Positions 20,345-32,539 of a stretch of DNA of 64,000 bases are shown here, piece by piece. Made by a program: the position numbers and the translations under genes. The DNA lies in NCBI RefSeq assembly GCF_003369915.1, contig NC_046675.1:5642001-5706000 (forward strand). Direction: 5' to 3'. The stretch comes from Drosophila miranda (Eukaryota; Arthropoda; Insecta; Diptera; Drosophilidae). A model generated the notes under the pieces. The model made no database searches. It was not told the origin of the DNA and saw only the letters and a program-made list of their open reading frames with translations. The first letter of the stretch is position 1; each line of letters begins with the position of its first letter.

Positions 20345-21805
20345 CTATTGGGAGCTCATGGTCGCCTCGATTTCCTCAACGGTCCTTGGCACAATTGCAA
20401 AATTCTCAATACCATTCTGGGTAATGAGGACATCGTCCTCAATGCGAACACCACCAAAGTTGCGGAAACGATTGAAGACATCCACATTGATGAATTTGCG
20501 TAGTTCTGGATTGGCCAGAGCGCCGTCCATCAATCGCTTGATGAAGTAGCAGCCCGGCTCAATGGTCACGTACATGCCAGCCTTGAGAACACGGGCAAAG
20601 CGCAACTTGCACAGCCATGGCTCGTTGGGGCGCTTCGGCTCAGTGGGCAAATATCCGCCCACATCGTGAACGTCCAGGCCAATCAGGTGCCCCAGGCCGT
20701 GCGGCTGAAAGACGGCCGAGAGTCCAGCTTCAAGCATTTCATCGACATCGCCCTTAAGCATGCCACCCTCCTTGAGACGTTGCAGCAATACCTTGCCGGC
20801 AAGCTTGTGCATGTCCACCCACGAAACGCCATCGCGTGCTGTGTCAGAAACCGCGTTGCGAGCATCCAGCACAGCATTGTAAATGAACTTCTGGTCATCC
20901 GTGAACTTGCCGTTGGCTGGGAAAGTGCAGGTAATGTCTGCCGCATAGCCGCAGTAGTTGGCCCCCATGTCGAACAAACACATTTCGCCATCCTGGATGG
21001 GTCGGCTGTTGGGTGCTCCGGCATGGCCATAGTGCAGAATAGACGAGTTGGTGCCGCTGCCGCAGATGCATGTGTAGGAGGCATGACGACAACCTCCCAC
21101 GGAGTAGGAGTGGTGGAGGAACAGAGACTCCCCCTCAAACTCCATCTTGCCAGGGCGTATGAACTTCATTACTTTGATGTGGGCGTCCGACGAGACCTTT
21201 GCCACATAACGCAGAACTTCGATCTCTTCGGCAGACTTGATAACGCGGCACTCGGACAATATGGGATAGAGTAGGTCGCAGTCGGTTACATACTTCTCCT
21301 TGCCATCGAACTCGGGCGGCTGCATTGTGAGGCCGCTATCGCTGTTTGTGCCACTGAGCGTTAGTATCAGCTTGGGAGCTGCCTTCTCCAGATAGTCCGT
21401 GAGTTCATCCAGATAGTAGACCGCATCCACTTCGTACATGGCCTTGAACTCTTCTGGTGTAAGCAGCTCGCCCATCCAGGTGCTGTACTCCTCAGGAAGT
21501 CGCGGCACAAAAAGAATGCTGGACACGCCCCCCGTCCGTACGTCGATCGTGAGGATGCCATAGCAGCCGGGCTCCTTGGCTCCAAAAAGATACTGAAAAT
21601 ATGACTCTTGGCGAAAGACATAGTCCACATCAGTGTTGTACAAACTCTTATCCTTGCCGCCCTCCAGCAGAACGAGCAAATTGCCCGAATCAAACTTGAG
21701 GTTCTTCGAGAGTTGTCGCAACAGAGCTTTGGAAACGCGATCTCTATTGTTCTTAAACAGGGTCATAGGCACTGCGTAGCCCGATCCCATCTGAAAGGCG
21801 GCCAT
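20345..21805 (-). CDS. Dip-C: Xaa-Pro dipeptidase (prolidase), Dip-C
   Basis: One intron-free frame encodes 486 residues from the ATG at 21805. Prolidase cuts dipeptides ending in proline and recycles proline from collagen-like peptides in the cytosol. The C-terminal pita-bread (M24B) domain shows the metal ligands: the two aspartates in FDMGANYCGYAADITC, the histidine in FQPHGLGHLIGL, and glutamates in VTIEPGCYF and GGVRIEDDVL. The substrate-loop HDVGGY is present. An aminopeptidase-P-type N-terminal domain precedes it, and length is typical of eukaryotic prolidase (human PEPD about 493). It is divergently arranged with pps, with 559 bases between the two starts. Confidence 0.95.
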   Translation of the reverse strand: MAAFQMGSGYAVPMTLFKNNRDRVSKALLRQLSKNLKFDSGNLLVLLEGGKDKSLYNTDVDYVFRQESYFQYLFGAKEPGCYGILTIDVRTGGVSSILFVPRLPEEYSTWMGELLTPEEFKAMYEVDAVYYLDELTDYLEKAAPKLILTLSGTNSDSGLTMQPPEFDGKEKYVTDCDLLYPILSECRVIKSAEEIEVLRYVAKVSSDAHIKVMKFIRPGKMEFEGESLFLHHSYSVGGCRHASYTCICGSGTNSSILHYGHAGAPNSRPIQDGEMCLFDMGANYCGYAADITCTFPANGKFTDDQKFIYNAVLDARNAVSDTARDGVSWVDMHKLAGKVLLQRLKEGGMLKGDVDEMLEAGLSAVFQPHGLGHLIGLDVHDVGGYLPTEPKRPNEPWLCKLRFARVLKAGMYVTIEPGCYFIKRLMDGALANPELRKFINVDVFNRFRNFGGVRIEDDVLITQNGIENFAIVPRTVEEIEATMSSQ

Positions 21806-22364
21806 GTTGATGCTACACGTTTGGAATAATAGCTATAACTGGCCTTTCTGCAAATGGGCAATAATTCTACAAGCCGATTAGCGATATCTATAAAAAACAC
21901 CAGCTGTAAATTATAATTATAACTCATCAGTTTGTTTTCGTTTGTTGTCAACCGGGCTATATAAAAAATACCGAAAACACTCGAATATATTTTCGATATA
22001 CTTGGAAAATACTAGAACATATCGTTCTATCGGGCATTTTCCGTTTTCATTGATCTGGGCACACCTCAAGAATTTTTTTGCGAATTTTATTACCATAAAT
22101 TTTTGAAAAAAGGCATTTAAAGAGTAGTTCGTGAAGCAGAATATACATGCACGTGGATAATTTGTGTCCGTGGTGCAGCTATTGTATTACATATTAATAA
22201 CAGTTTCCGGATGCTGACCCGGATTCGCGTGTCGGCGTCGCAACGCGGCGGCACTAGCAAAACAACAAATGCCTGAAAGCATTACGAACGAGTACTGAAA
22301 ACGCTGTGAGGGCAACAGCCTACAATGTGTTATTAAAAGTTGTGGCCCACAAATAGGCAGCACA
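21806..22364. promoter_or_regulatory. Shared upstream region of Dip-C and pps
   Basis: The two genes start in opposite directions from this 559-base AT-rich spacer, so it should hold both promoters. Several TCGATA-like words occur (for example near 21993-21999), but no exact DRE or Motif 1 was seen. The pps 5' UTR probably begins near 22150-22300. Confidence 0.45.
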
Positions 22365-25300
22365 ATGTCTAGTTCGGTTTTTACCGAGGCCCCGAGTGCC
22401 AGACGAGCTGCTGATGCAGATTCCAATCTGGTTGTGGTCTACAGTAAAAATGGCATCTCTTTTGATGAGCGTGCCTTGGAGAGCCTCATGGGTATGGGCA
22501 CTGATGCTTAAATAACATTTCTGCTCTACTAAAAATTATGTTTTTAGAGGAAAAATCGATTTCCACCATCAGCGTTGTGCGAATAACTTCGCCCACGCCT
22601 AGCATGGTGGACCAGGAAGAGGCCGAACGCTTAAAGGAGCTAGAGCAGTTCCTAGATGCGGCGACGGACACTGAGTTGGACACCGACAATGGGAGCCAAA
22701 GTGGCGGCGATGATGTCAGAAGCGAGGGGGACCACATTCCCGCAGATGATGACAACAACACCGACGATGAGCTCAACGATGACTCTACAGAGACCGAAAC
22801 GGAGGCTCCCAAGACCAGAAAGCGACCCGGCCGCAAGCCCAAAGTAATCAAAAAGAAGAAACGGCGCAAACCAAAGGAGCGGCCTCAAATTGTGGGCCTG
22901 CGTGTGGAGCAATTCTATGTCGAGGGCACGGCCGACTTGGTGGTGAAAAATGCTTTAAGTAAGTGTCAAATAAATAAACAATCCATTCAAGTGTCACGTA
23001 AAGAGTACATTTTATTCACAGAGCTTGCTGGCTTGTCAATCTACAAGAGGACGCCTGAGACGGACGCTTTGATGGAAGTAATTAAGAACGATCACAATTA
23101 TACACCCTTCACCTCGCCAGAGCAAATGAAACTCCACAAAAGAGCCGAGAAAATTGCCCTGGAAAAGCAAATTCAGGGTCGGAAAATCATTATGCAAGCA
23201 CCGGGAAATGTCAAAATAATCAATGCCAAAAAACGAATACAGGCACTGCCCTTCACACCATTGCAAGTCAAGGTGCAAAGACTGCCCGTTCAGCCACAGC
23301 AGGAGCCGCTGCTACGCAAGCCCCAGGCCCAGTCGACACCACAGCCTCTGCACAGGGAGAGACGAGAAATGATTGTAAACTCTATGCCAAAGGTCAGGCC
23401 AAGGTCTGGGCGTAGCATCGCTCAAGTAATGGCTCCTGTGGACGACCACGTAGACGATGACGAGGAAGCAGAAAGCTCGGATCCCGCAGATGAGGAGAAT
23501 GCCGACAAATTGTACGATAGCGACGAGGTGAGCGAGGACAGCGACGATCTTCAGGACACGGACAATGACAGGGACAGTGATATGGACTTCAAGATGAGGC
23601 ACGACAGTCGCAGCTCCAACAAGCGAAAGCGTGCGAGAAAGCTGAACAGTAGGCCTACCAGGCAGTCGAAAACCTTGCCCCCACATCATCCCACTCCAAA
23701 ACAGTTCCCCGAACTCAAGCGGCGGAAGGAGCCAATGCCCCAGATTATCCTGCAGCGAAAGGAGCTAGTGCCGCAGAAAGGCATGCAGCGTAGGGAGCAA
23801 GTGCCTCAGAGTGTCCTGCAGCGTAAGGAACAAGTGCCACAGATTATCCTGCAACGTAAGGAACAAGTGCCACAGAGTATCCTGCAACGTAGGGAAAAAG
23901 TGCCACAAAGTGTCCTGCAGCGTCGGGAGCAAGTGCAGGAGAGTACTCCGCAGCGTAGGGAGCAAGTGGCACAGACTACAACGCAGCGTAAGGATCAAGT
24001 GCAACAGATTACCCCACAGCGTAGGAATCAAGTGCAACAGATTACCCCACTGCGTAGGGATCAAGTGCAACTGACTGCCCCGCAGCGCAAGGAGCAAATC
24101 CACCCGATTGCCCCGCAGCGAAAGGAGCAAATCCACCCGACTGCCCCGCAGCGAAAAGAGCAACTGTCACAGAATGCTCCGCAGATTGGTCAGATTATTC
24201 AACTGCCAACAACAAAGGCGCCGCCCACTGTAATTGCATTGGGCAGAGGCATTCAAAGCACCTCATTTCTCAAAATACGCCCCACTCATCAGGCGCTAAC
24301 CATTAGAAAACCTCCGCTGTCTACCGAAGCGCTCGGACTAGCCTCTGCCGTTGGCAAGGTACGTCGCATACCGCTAGTCCATGTGGGAAAAGTTGGAAAT
24401 ACTTCGGAGCCCGGTGTCTTCAGTAGCCCAGTGCCTCAGGACGTGAAGGAGATTATAATCAACAAAAATACGTCTAGCCCCAAGGGAGTTTTCACCAATA
24501 TCAATAGTTTGCTGGCCGAAAACCACAATGCGAACACCAAATCCTCGCCCGATCGAAACAGGCAGCGTCCCGAAACTCCACCATCCAGCTATACCGCAGG
24601 AATTATGCACCCAGCAACAGTTTCCGTGCCCGTTCCGGTTCCAAACAAGGGCTTCATGCCCATCGGAGTGGAGACGGCCCAATCTCATACGCTGCCCGCT
24701 CATATTGTGATCGAAACGCATCAGAGTTCCTCCGAACTGGCAGCCGAAAATGACAAGCAACTGGACCTCATCGATTCGATAGTACAAGATGAACTGCTGA
24801 AGACGACGCTCGTCGAACAGCCGGCAGTCAGTGCAGATGAAACAATACCAAAACTGGTTAAGATGCTGGAGAGTACGGCATCGGGACTGGATCAAGCAGG
24901 ACCAGTGGCAGTACTACCAGTACCAGTATCGGTATCAATGCCAGCAGTGAAACCAAACGAAATCTTTACGGATTTTGGTCATCCATTGGCCCAGAGCTCA
25001 GTGCATAATGCTGTTCCAGAGGATGATAATGTTAGCATTGACATGGACACTGCCCGCCTGTTGAATACGCCAGATGAAGATGAGATCACAGCTGATTTCC
25101 TACAGCATGTCGTTGGCCTCATCGAGGAGGACAAGCAGTTCGAGGCGGAGGTGGTGAAGCAAGTGCTGGCCAGCACCGACCCTGCAAGTCTAGATGGCAT
25201 TGTATCTTTGCCTCCACCCGTTGAGAGCTTGGTCCATCCATCCATTCTGCACGCGTCGTCATCTGAGGTATGTGTGTCTGATTCTTATATTTTTGGACTT

Positions 25301-28300
25301 GCCCTTATCTCCGAACATTCCGAATTCCAGCCACATCCTTCAGTTCTGTCCGAGCATAGCCATCTGCTATCCTCTATGCCTATTGCCTGCAGCACACCAT
25401 CAAGGAGCCGGCTAATAGAAGTTCCATCCTTGGGAGCCCAAATCCGTTCCGAGGCTAAGGTAATGCGTGGCAACGGGCGAGTCATTCAACTGCCCCCGAT
25501 AGAAGCACCGACAACACGCGCGAAGCGACGCGCCCAATTCACACCAACAACGGCAGCTGCCACAAGCTCAGGGGACCTGAGCAACGTGTCGATTGGGGAA
25601 CCCACTCTGGATAACAGCAGCTTCAGCAACAGCAACGAAAGCCAGTTGTCCCTCAAACCTGGAGCCGGGCCAAAGCGAGCCAACCCCAGAGAACCATCCC
25701 TGGCCAGACGCTCGACTGTACCCAGAAGAACGAAGAAGTTAAACACGAGTCAGTCGAATGACACCGAGGCCTCGGAATCTCAAGAGGATGATGATGACCC
25801 CAACAAGTAATGAATGCTAACGAATAACTAAAGACAAAGACCAAGACCAATGTTTCTCTGCTCTGCTTTTTAGGCTTTGGTGCGTTTGTCGTCAGCCCCA
25901 CAACAATCGGTTCATGATCTGCTGTGATCTGTGTGAGGATTGGTTCCACGGCACCTGTGTGGGTGTGACCAAGTCCATGGGCATTGAAATGGAGCAAAAA
26001 AGCATCATTTGGAAGTGCCCGAAATGTGTTAAAAAGCAGGAGGAAAAGGTATGACAAGACTAATTACATTTGCCTACAATGATTCAATGATCGTTCCGTT
26101 TCGCAGAACCAACCAAGGATTACGGATATGCTGGTCATGAGGCCAGCCATTCAGCCAGAGGAGACCTCAAGCGAAAACAAAGTCTTAGTGTCTACAGCGG
26201 AGCCCAATCGGACGCTGCCGGCGACAGTTGGAGCTACTGTCGCCAGTGCGCCGTTGCGTAGTCCTGTGATGAAGCCAACGACCAAGAGGTTTCCAATCAG
26301 TCAGCAGATGCCACAACAACAGCACCAGCAGATGCAGCAGCAGCAGCTAAATTTTGTCAAAGTTGCAGTATCCAGTGGCCGCCCTTCAGACGCCAATTGT
26401 GTGTTCTGCAAGCGACCAACAGCTAGCGCAAAATCGGTTTACTGTGGCGATGAATGCTTACGAAAATATGCACAGCAAGCAATTCAGGCCCAGACGGCTG
26501 CCAAGAGTCCCGCCAGTCCCGCCAGTCCTGTGCCGCAGACGGCGGCGGACAAGCAAACGCCTCTGGCAAACAGCACTGAGCAGGCCAAGAGGCACAAAAA
26601 GAAGGATCTGTTCGAGGATGTGTTGCGTCAGGCAGACGCTGTGTCGAAAATAGAGCGGGTACAAAAGCTACAGCAACAAGCAGCCGACGCGAAACTCAAA
26701 TCAGACTAAACAAATTGTACATTTTCAGATAAATGTGATTGAGCGTAAGAGTGGCCGTGTACTCACTGGCCACTTGGCACCCATCGCACATCATTTCAGA
26801 AAATGGCTCCAAGACAATCCCACCTTTGAGGTACTGCCGTCGGGCACTTTTCAGTCCCTGGAGCCAGAAGTAAGCATGATTATAGTTTATTGATTGGCCA
26901 AGTGTTCATCTACGTATCTCCTGTTTGTCCTTAGAAGCGTCAGTTCAAGAGGATTCCGGATCCCGAGACACCAGCTACTGTTACTAAATCGTCTCCAAGT
27001 GGAACGAAAGTCCCACAGCCGCAGCGAGTACTCACCCCTCCCATTCACGCCCTGCCCAAAAAAGATAAGCCCCCTGCGAATGTGGTGGCCCCACAATCCC
27101 CCTTCAAGCCTGAGCCGATACGGTTAAATGTGCGACGTACGCTCAAGGAGCAGCTGCTAGCGCGCATCAAGGAGGCACACGATGCAGAGCAGAGTACGGG
27201 CACGAGCACCACGACGCAATGGCTGACATCCATCGAGGCGGAGCAGTTCGTCAAGAGTGTGGAATCGGAAATGTATAATTCGTTTGGTTGCGATGTGGGG
27301 GCCAAATACAAATCGAAATATCGCTCACTTATGTTCAATATTAAAGATCGCAAGAACAAGACGCTGTTCGAAAAGATCTGTGCCAAGCAGGTGGAACCCA
27401 AGCAGCTCGTGGCCATGACGCCCGAGGAGCTGGCCAGCCAAGAGCTTGCCAAGTGGCGCGAGGAGGAGGCGCGTCATCAGCTCGAGATTATTGAGAAATC
27501 AGAACTAGACATGCTATCCTGCACACAGAACTATGTGGTAAAGACCCATAAGGGGGAGGAGGTGATAGCCACCAAAGTGGATGTCACACTGCCCGACGTG
27601 GAGTCAATCCTGGACAAAAAGCACACCTCTCAGAATAGCGACCCAGAGAGTGCCAGCAAGGACATCAGCCTAGAGCATTCCAGCTCTAAGGAAAAGTCCG
27701 CATCATCCAAGGAAAAACGTCACAAGAGCCACAAGCGCCATCATCCGCGCAAGAGAAGTCGCAGTCGATCGAGCAGTCAAACGCGCAGCCTGGAGAAGCG
27801 ACACCGAAGGCACCACAACGATGTGGAGACTGGAGGAGAACGAAAGCACCGTCATCGAGAAAAGCAGCACAGTAAAGATCGAGATGAACGTATTTCATCG
27901 CCTGCCAAAAAAAGGGAGGAGAATGATCGATCATTCTTGCCGAAAAATGTAACAGAAAAGAAGCCAGAGGAGGCGTCAGCGTCAGCGTTAGCCAAAGTGT
28001 CTAGTACGTATAGCCTGGTTGGTCAAATTCTTGAATCTGCCAAAACGGTGGAGCAGGCGGCAAATTTAGAACAGCCTCCTAAGCAGCAGACTGTCAAGGC
28101 CATGCCCCCATCGACGACAGCCACAGCAAAGGCTGCCGCTCCAGCAGCCACTCCGCTGGACAGCTACACTCGCTATTTGCAAGGTCTGCCCAAGCGATCA
28201 CTGTGGTCCGGCACCCTCAGCATGACCGATGTCGCAAACTTTCAGGTGGTGGCCCACCCTCTACTCAGCAGTTCGCATCAAATGACCAAGCTGCTGCCCG

Positions 28301-29605
28301 TCAAATTAGATGTGATTGGCCGCATATCCCGCGTGATGGTCTGGGACTATATCAAGAAGATCAAAAAGTGTGCAACCAAAGAAGTTGTGCTATTGAATCT
28401 CTTTCCATCCGGACCGAGTGAGATTAAAAAATTTGATCATTTCTTTGAATATCTCGACTCGCGTGAACGGTTGGGTGTAATTGAGCCCGAAGCTAATCAG
28501 ATTCGAGACTTTTACATCTTTCCATTGGGCTCCAAGGAAAAATTGCCCAGTGTGCTTGCCCATGCCACAGAGCTTGTTCCGTTTTACGAGGACACGCAGA
28601 GGCCCAACGCACTGATGGGCATCATCGTGCACTGTCTGCCAACATCATTGCCAGTGGCACAATCATTTCCCGCGGCCAGCAGCAGCAGCAAGGCGGTAAA
28701 GGTAAGCAATATGGGGTGTGATATCCAATGTCGATGGGTATTTGACTTTTTTAAATTTCAGAAGTCACGCAGCACTACGTCATTTACTCCGCCAAGCAGT
28801 CCCAAACGCAAGCCTAGCAACCACTCGACCAGCTCTAAGGACGACGGGTTCGATATTGATGCCATCATCAAGGCACCCATTACGAAATCGCGGAAGAGTA
28901 AGCGCAACAGAGTCCATTTTGTACTTTAACTTTAACGTATTGGAAATCTCTCACAGCAGCTACAACTGTGCCTCCAGCTGTTCTAGTGCCAGCATTGCCC
29001 GCTCTGATAGATGATGCCAATGAACCCTACTCGCCAGGCGGCAGTTCCGGCGATGAATCTGTTGGGACGCCAACAGCCACAAATAAAAGCAGTCTGGCGC
29101 GTCAGGTGGATGAAATAAACAAACAGATTGCGGCACAACAATTGGAAATTGCCGACTTGCTCAATGTGGAACCTTCTGTAAGATACTAATTGAGATTTCC
29201 CCATCAAATTAATCCTCATTCATTAATACTTTTTGCGCAGGGATCCGCCAATGCCCTATCCAGAATATCAATTCCGCCAGATCTTTCAAAGATCCTGGCA
29301 AGCATTAAGGACAAATCGGACTCTGCGGCGAATGTTGGCGATAGTGAGGAATACAATCCCGAGGACGTAATAACCACGCCTAGGCCATATGCAACAGGTA
29401 ACCGAATTGCGAAACCCAATTCGAAATGCACAAATGGGATTAATATCCTTTGTTTATTTTAATAGCAACGACCAAGAGCATAGGCCGTTTGGCGCGTCTA
29501 AGTGAAGCTGAGCTTCTTAGCATGGTGCCGGACAATCTGATAGATCTGGTGCCCCCCTTAACGTCTAACAACCGACATCAGAATCCCCCACCGCCAAATA
29601 CTTAG
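22365..29605 (+). CDS. pps: Protein partner of sans-fille (PPS): PHD, TFIIS-M and SPOC protein
   Basis: Twelve exons join in phase: 22365-22491, 22548-22958, 23022-25267, 25331-25806, 25874-26048, 26107-26658, 26729-26869, 26935-28701, 28762-28897, 28957-29177, 29241-29397 and 29466-29605 (2182 residues). The D. melanogaster protein binds the U1/U2 snRNP protein Snf, helps Sxl splicing, and resembles PHF3/DIDO. From the N-terminus there is an acidic/basic region, thirteen 11-residue repeats (about 424-567), and a PHD finger (LWCVCRQPHNNRFMICCDLC ..., about 1087-1140). A small Cys motif follows (CVFCKRPTASAKSVYCGDEC, about 1244), then a TFIIS central domain (about 1436-1570), an Arg/Ser/His-rich stretch and a SPOC domain (about 1789-1950). 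Introns 2 and 3 are 63 bases and stop-free. Confidence 0.92.
23755..24183 (+). repeat. Coding tandem repeat in pps (13 x 33 bases)
   Basis: About thirteen copies of a 33-base unit encode variants of QRKEQVPQSVL. Early units end PQSVL or PQIIL and later ones QQITP or HPTAP, so repeats nearest each other are most alike, as expected for stepwise unequal exchange. Frame is kept throughout. Units are charged and glutamine-rich. They may form a long helix or an extended linker. Confidence 0.85.
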
Positions 29606-30025
29606 GGATGCGTTCAAAATTATTTTAGATTAGACATAGGCGCGAATTATTTTACATCTATTTGTTATTAGTTCAACATTTTATCTGAAATTATATATTT
29701 TTCGCCCCGCCACCCCCCATTCATGTGTACATTCTCATACAGTAGCGAATTGAATACCATTTCTGTATTATAACTGGCAATTGGAACAACTATGTATACC
29801 AAAACCTGTCCATAAAACAGTATGAATCGCTTTGCATTGCAAGATAGGAATCGGTTTTCAAAAGCTAATCCAATTTTTTATTTCTTCCATTCAAAAATTG
29901 TAAATTTCCTCGAAAATAAAAAAACCTGTTAAGTAACGTTTGTTTTAGGGATAAATATATGAATAATTGTATTATCTTTATTACTGGGATTAAATATATG
30001 TATAAGCTTTAAATAAATCATCTAA
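29606..30025. other. Convergent 3' flanks of pps and Scgbeta
   Basis: This AT-rich gap holds the 3' UTRs of both convergent genes. Polyadenylation-like AATAAA words lie near 29916 and 30011. No further gene is seen. Confidence 0.5.
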
Positions 30026-31090
30026 TTAATTAACCTCACATGGATCGTCCTGGCTACTGAAATGGGCGCATGAGATCTTCGGGCCATTGTGGATACGTGG
30101 AATAGCAATGCGGAAAAGAGTACCTTGTGGCATGCAGACGCAAATCTTGTACTGAACACTGCCCGTTCGTATACCCAGTTCGGAACTGACAATGGGTATG
30201 CGGTCCATGTCCAGGAATATGCCAGTGCCAGCCTCTAGCACAGTAGCGCCTTGGGTTGAGTTGATAGAGACGTGATGCTCGGCTTGTAGATCGATGCTGG
30301 CGGCATCGAAGAACACACCCTCTGACCCCTTAACGACAATACGGCCGTCGCTCTCCATGTTCAAGGGCACATCTATGGGACTGGAGATGCCGCTCGCGCT
30401 CACCACCTTGGCCTGCAAAGCAGCCACACCAGCCGGGATGTTGTACTGGGGACGATGAGTGCTAAAAATGGATTGCCGATCGGCGGGGTCTTTCACATCA
30501 AACACATTTGTGGCATCTATGACAATGGCATCCTTGTCGACCACGATGCGATCGCGCTCACTAGAGGCACCGTTTCCATTACGGAAGACGCGCACATGCA
30601 CGCCAGCATCCGGATTGTCATCGCTGCTCCCATCACTACTAATGGTCACTGGCACATCTGTAAAGCCATGCACCTGACCAATTGAGTTGGTCTGAAGGCG
30701 CTCCAGCTCGGTTGAGCCATAGAACTTGACGACATCCACTTCGGGAATCAGCTCCATACCGTGGACACCCTTTCCGAGGCGCAAGACACCCACAATTGTC
30801 AGCGTGAGGATCAGATTGCCCACAGTCAGGGCCAGAAGAATTATCACAACGGTCCAGAAAGCGAAAGAGTTGCGGCCATGCTGCCCAGGGTGCAAGCGTG
30901 AGCAGCTATCGCTGTCAAATTTCTCGTCAAAGTAGTCCACGGGGTCCGTCTTGGAATCATCATGGCAAAAGTCATTTTCCTCAGCTGCTGCTCCAATGGG
31001 CAGTGTCAGCGACAATGCATTTTCAGAGTTTGCATCGTCGGAATAGGATGGCGATGGACCACGGAAAAAGGTGTTTTCAAAGGAATTCAT
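30026..31090 (-). CDS. Scgbeta: Beta-sarcoglycan
   Basis: A single exon encodes 354 residues from the ATG at 31090. Beta-sarcoglycan is a type II membrane glycoprotein of the dystrophin-associated complex that stabilises muscle membranes. An acidic cytoplasmic N-terminus (DSKTDPVDYFDEKFDSD) is followed by one membrane helix (about residues 75-102, FWTVVIILLALTVGNLILT). The extracellular beta-rich region then contains the sarcoglycan pattern FDVKDP and GVFFDA, and the conserved C-terminal cysteine group CVCMPQGTLFRI...C is present. Length and membrane position match the family (human SGCB 318). It is divergent from the MYCBP-like gene. Confidence 0.9.
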   Translation of the reverse strand: MNSFENTFFRGPSPSYSDDANSENALSLTLPIGAAAEENDFCHDDSKTDPVDYFDEKFDSDSCSRLHPGQHGRNSFAFWTVVIILLALTVGNLILTLTIVGVLRLGKGVHGMELIPEVDVVKFYGSTELERLQTNSIGQVHGFTDVPVTISSDGSSDDNPDAGVHVRVFRNGNGASSERDRIVVDKDAIVIDATNVFDVKDPADRQSIFSTHRPQYNIPAGVAALQAKVVSASGISSPIDVPLNMESDGRIVVKGSEGVFFDAASIDLQAEHHVSINSTQGATVLEAGTGIFLDMDRIPIVSSELGIRTGSVQYKICVCMPQGTLFRIAIPRIHNGPKISCAHFSSQDDPCEVN

Positions 31091-31659
31091 TGTAATTATG
31101 ATAGTCGGGTCGGGCTTCTTGCAAAACTGTTTTTCCAGTAATGTATCTAATGATACTAAAATAACTCTAGGTATATACGAATCTATGACATGCGCAGAAC
31201 TGACTAGGCGCGGAATTCAAAAATTTGATAAAGGTATGATGTACTTGGAGAAGCATCACCATTTGAATCTTAAGAAATAACTATTTAACTAACTAACGAA
31301 ATTTCGTGTACAAAAATTGTACATTGAATTTACAAAATTGAAATCGCGCTCAATGAACATAACATCGAAAGACATATTCAAGAACATATGGTACGCCGTT
31401 TTTTTTTTTTTTTTATTTCCGCTCATCCTGTTTTCCTGCATCACACCAAAACTTTTATAAATTTACTCCACTGGATTGCATTTATATCCATGTCGATCTT
31501 TTCAAACAATTACACTTTGGCGCGCAGCTCTAGCGACTATATAGTGCGATAACCAAACTGCTCTCTTTAAATCGGTATCAACGATGTGAGGTCTACATAT
31601 TTACGATTTTTTGGTTTGACCTTTTTTGCTTAAACTTTTTAATAGACAATAAAAGCGAG
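31091..31659. other. Upstream region of Scgbeta
   Basis: No coding exon is supported. A T-rich run of about 18 bases lies near 31399-31416. A weak plus-strand open frame to 31280 shows no family resemblance. The region should contain the Scgbeta promoter, but no clear core element was seen. Confidence 0.45.
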
Positions 31660-31892
31660 TATTTAAATTAAGCCAGTCAAGTAGAAAATTGATTCATGAA
31701 TCGGATAAAATTATGTGGGCGGGACTGAGGGATCTATCTAGCTAGTAACATTCGACGGAATATCAAAAACTAGGAATATGTATAATATAACTTGAATTCG
31801 TCAGTATATTTCTAAAATGAGACGGCATGTTTCCGCACATTTCTGAGCGTAAAGGTATATTTGATCGACAAGTCCGAGGCCACACTTTTCCA
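31660..31892 (+). repeat. Dispersed repeat copy A, overlapping the promoter of the MYCBP-like gene
   Basis: This is one of at least four related segments (others at 38625-38855, 38905-39105 and 57935-58055). Shared words, in order, are CCAGTCAAGTAG, GATAAAATTA, GACGGAATATCAAAAAC, GTCAGTATATTT (31800-31811), GTATATTTGATCGACAAGTC and a final CCACACTTTT. The GTCAGTATATTT word fits fly core promoter Motif 6 (KTYRGTATWTTT) and the end resembles Motif 1. The copy ends only a few bases before the ATG at 31895. The class of element is not known to me. Confidence 0.7.
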
Positions 31893-31894
31893 AG

Positions 31895-32539
31895 ATGTCC
31901 TTTAAGGTTTGTAGTTGCTATAAAAAATATTATATTATTAAAGCAATCTATTCCGTATAGCCAATTGACCCAAAACGGGATGAAATCCGTCGCTATCTGG
32001 AGCGCGGCAGCGTTCTGGACTCGCTCACCAAAGTCTTCATGCGCGTCATAAAAGAGCGACCGGAAAATCCAATGGAGTACATACGCAACAACATTGGTGC
32101 GGTCCGCCATCAGCATGACAGGTACGAGCGCCTTCAGCAGCAATTGCAGTCGGCCATCGATGAAATACAACGATTGCGCGGCATTATTAACAACATTGAC
32201 CCCAAGGCTCTGGCGGGCCAGCCGTCGTTCGTCACTTCAACCGATCCGTTCGCTGATGACTATGAACCCCCAAATGAGGCTAAACCTGAGGCTCCTGTTG
32301 ATAACGTTGCACCTCATGGTAGTCAGCCGGTTTTGGCAGAGCCAAACGCTGTAGCTGAAGAAGCTGCAGCTGTAGCTGTGAGCAACAGCGTTGAGCAGCT
32401 GGCTGCCGCTGTGGAAGTTTGTCAGATCGAGGAGAAAATTGTTGCCGCTGTCGCAGAGGCTACAAATGATAGTTCAACCCAAAGCCCATCCGTCCAGGCT
32501 GAAGCCAGCAGCACCACCGACAATACCAATACCGAGTAA
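31895..32539 (+). CDS. MYCBP (AMY-1)-like protein
   Basis: A four-codon first exon (31895-31906, MSFK) is joined over a 54-base intron to 31961-32539, giving 196 residues. The first 90 residues match vertebrate MYCBP, a small helical protein that binds MYC and A-kinase anchor proteins: KRDEIRRYLERGSVLDSLTK, then RPENPMEYIRNNIGA and a coiled-coil leucine stretch. Human MYCBP is 103 residues. Here an acidic, alanine-rich, low-complexity tail doubles the length. The D. melanogaster counterpart is probably CG17202. The start is set by the conserved PxDxKR beginning just after the intron. Its leader is almost entirely within repeat copy A. Confidence 0.85.

Noticed and set aside
20666-21274. 202-codon plus-strand open frame
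   Set aside because: It is the antisense shadow of the Dip-C coding sequence and has no motif of its own.
23765-24163. Minus-strand open frame with LPTLxxTLxHL repeats
   Set aside because: The repeats are simply the reverse of the 33-base coding repeat in pps. The plus-strand frame belongs to the spliced gene.
31071-31280. Plus-strand frame ending near 31280 with EKHHHLNLKK
   Set aside because: It has no known similarity, overlaps the Scgbeta start on the other strand, and its composition is that of spacer.
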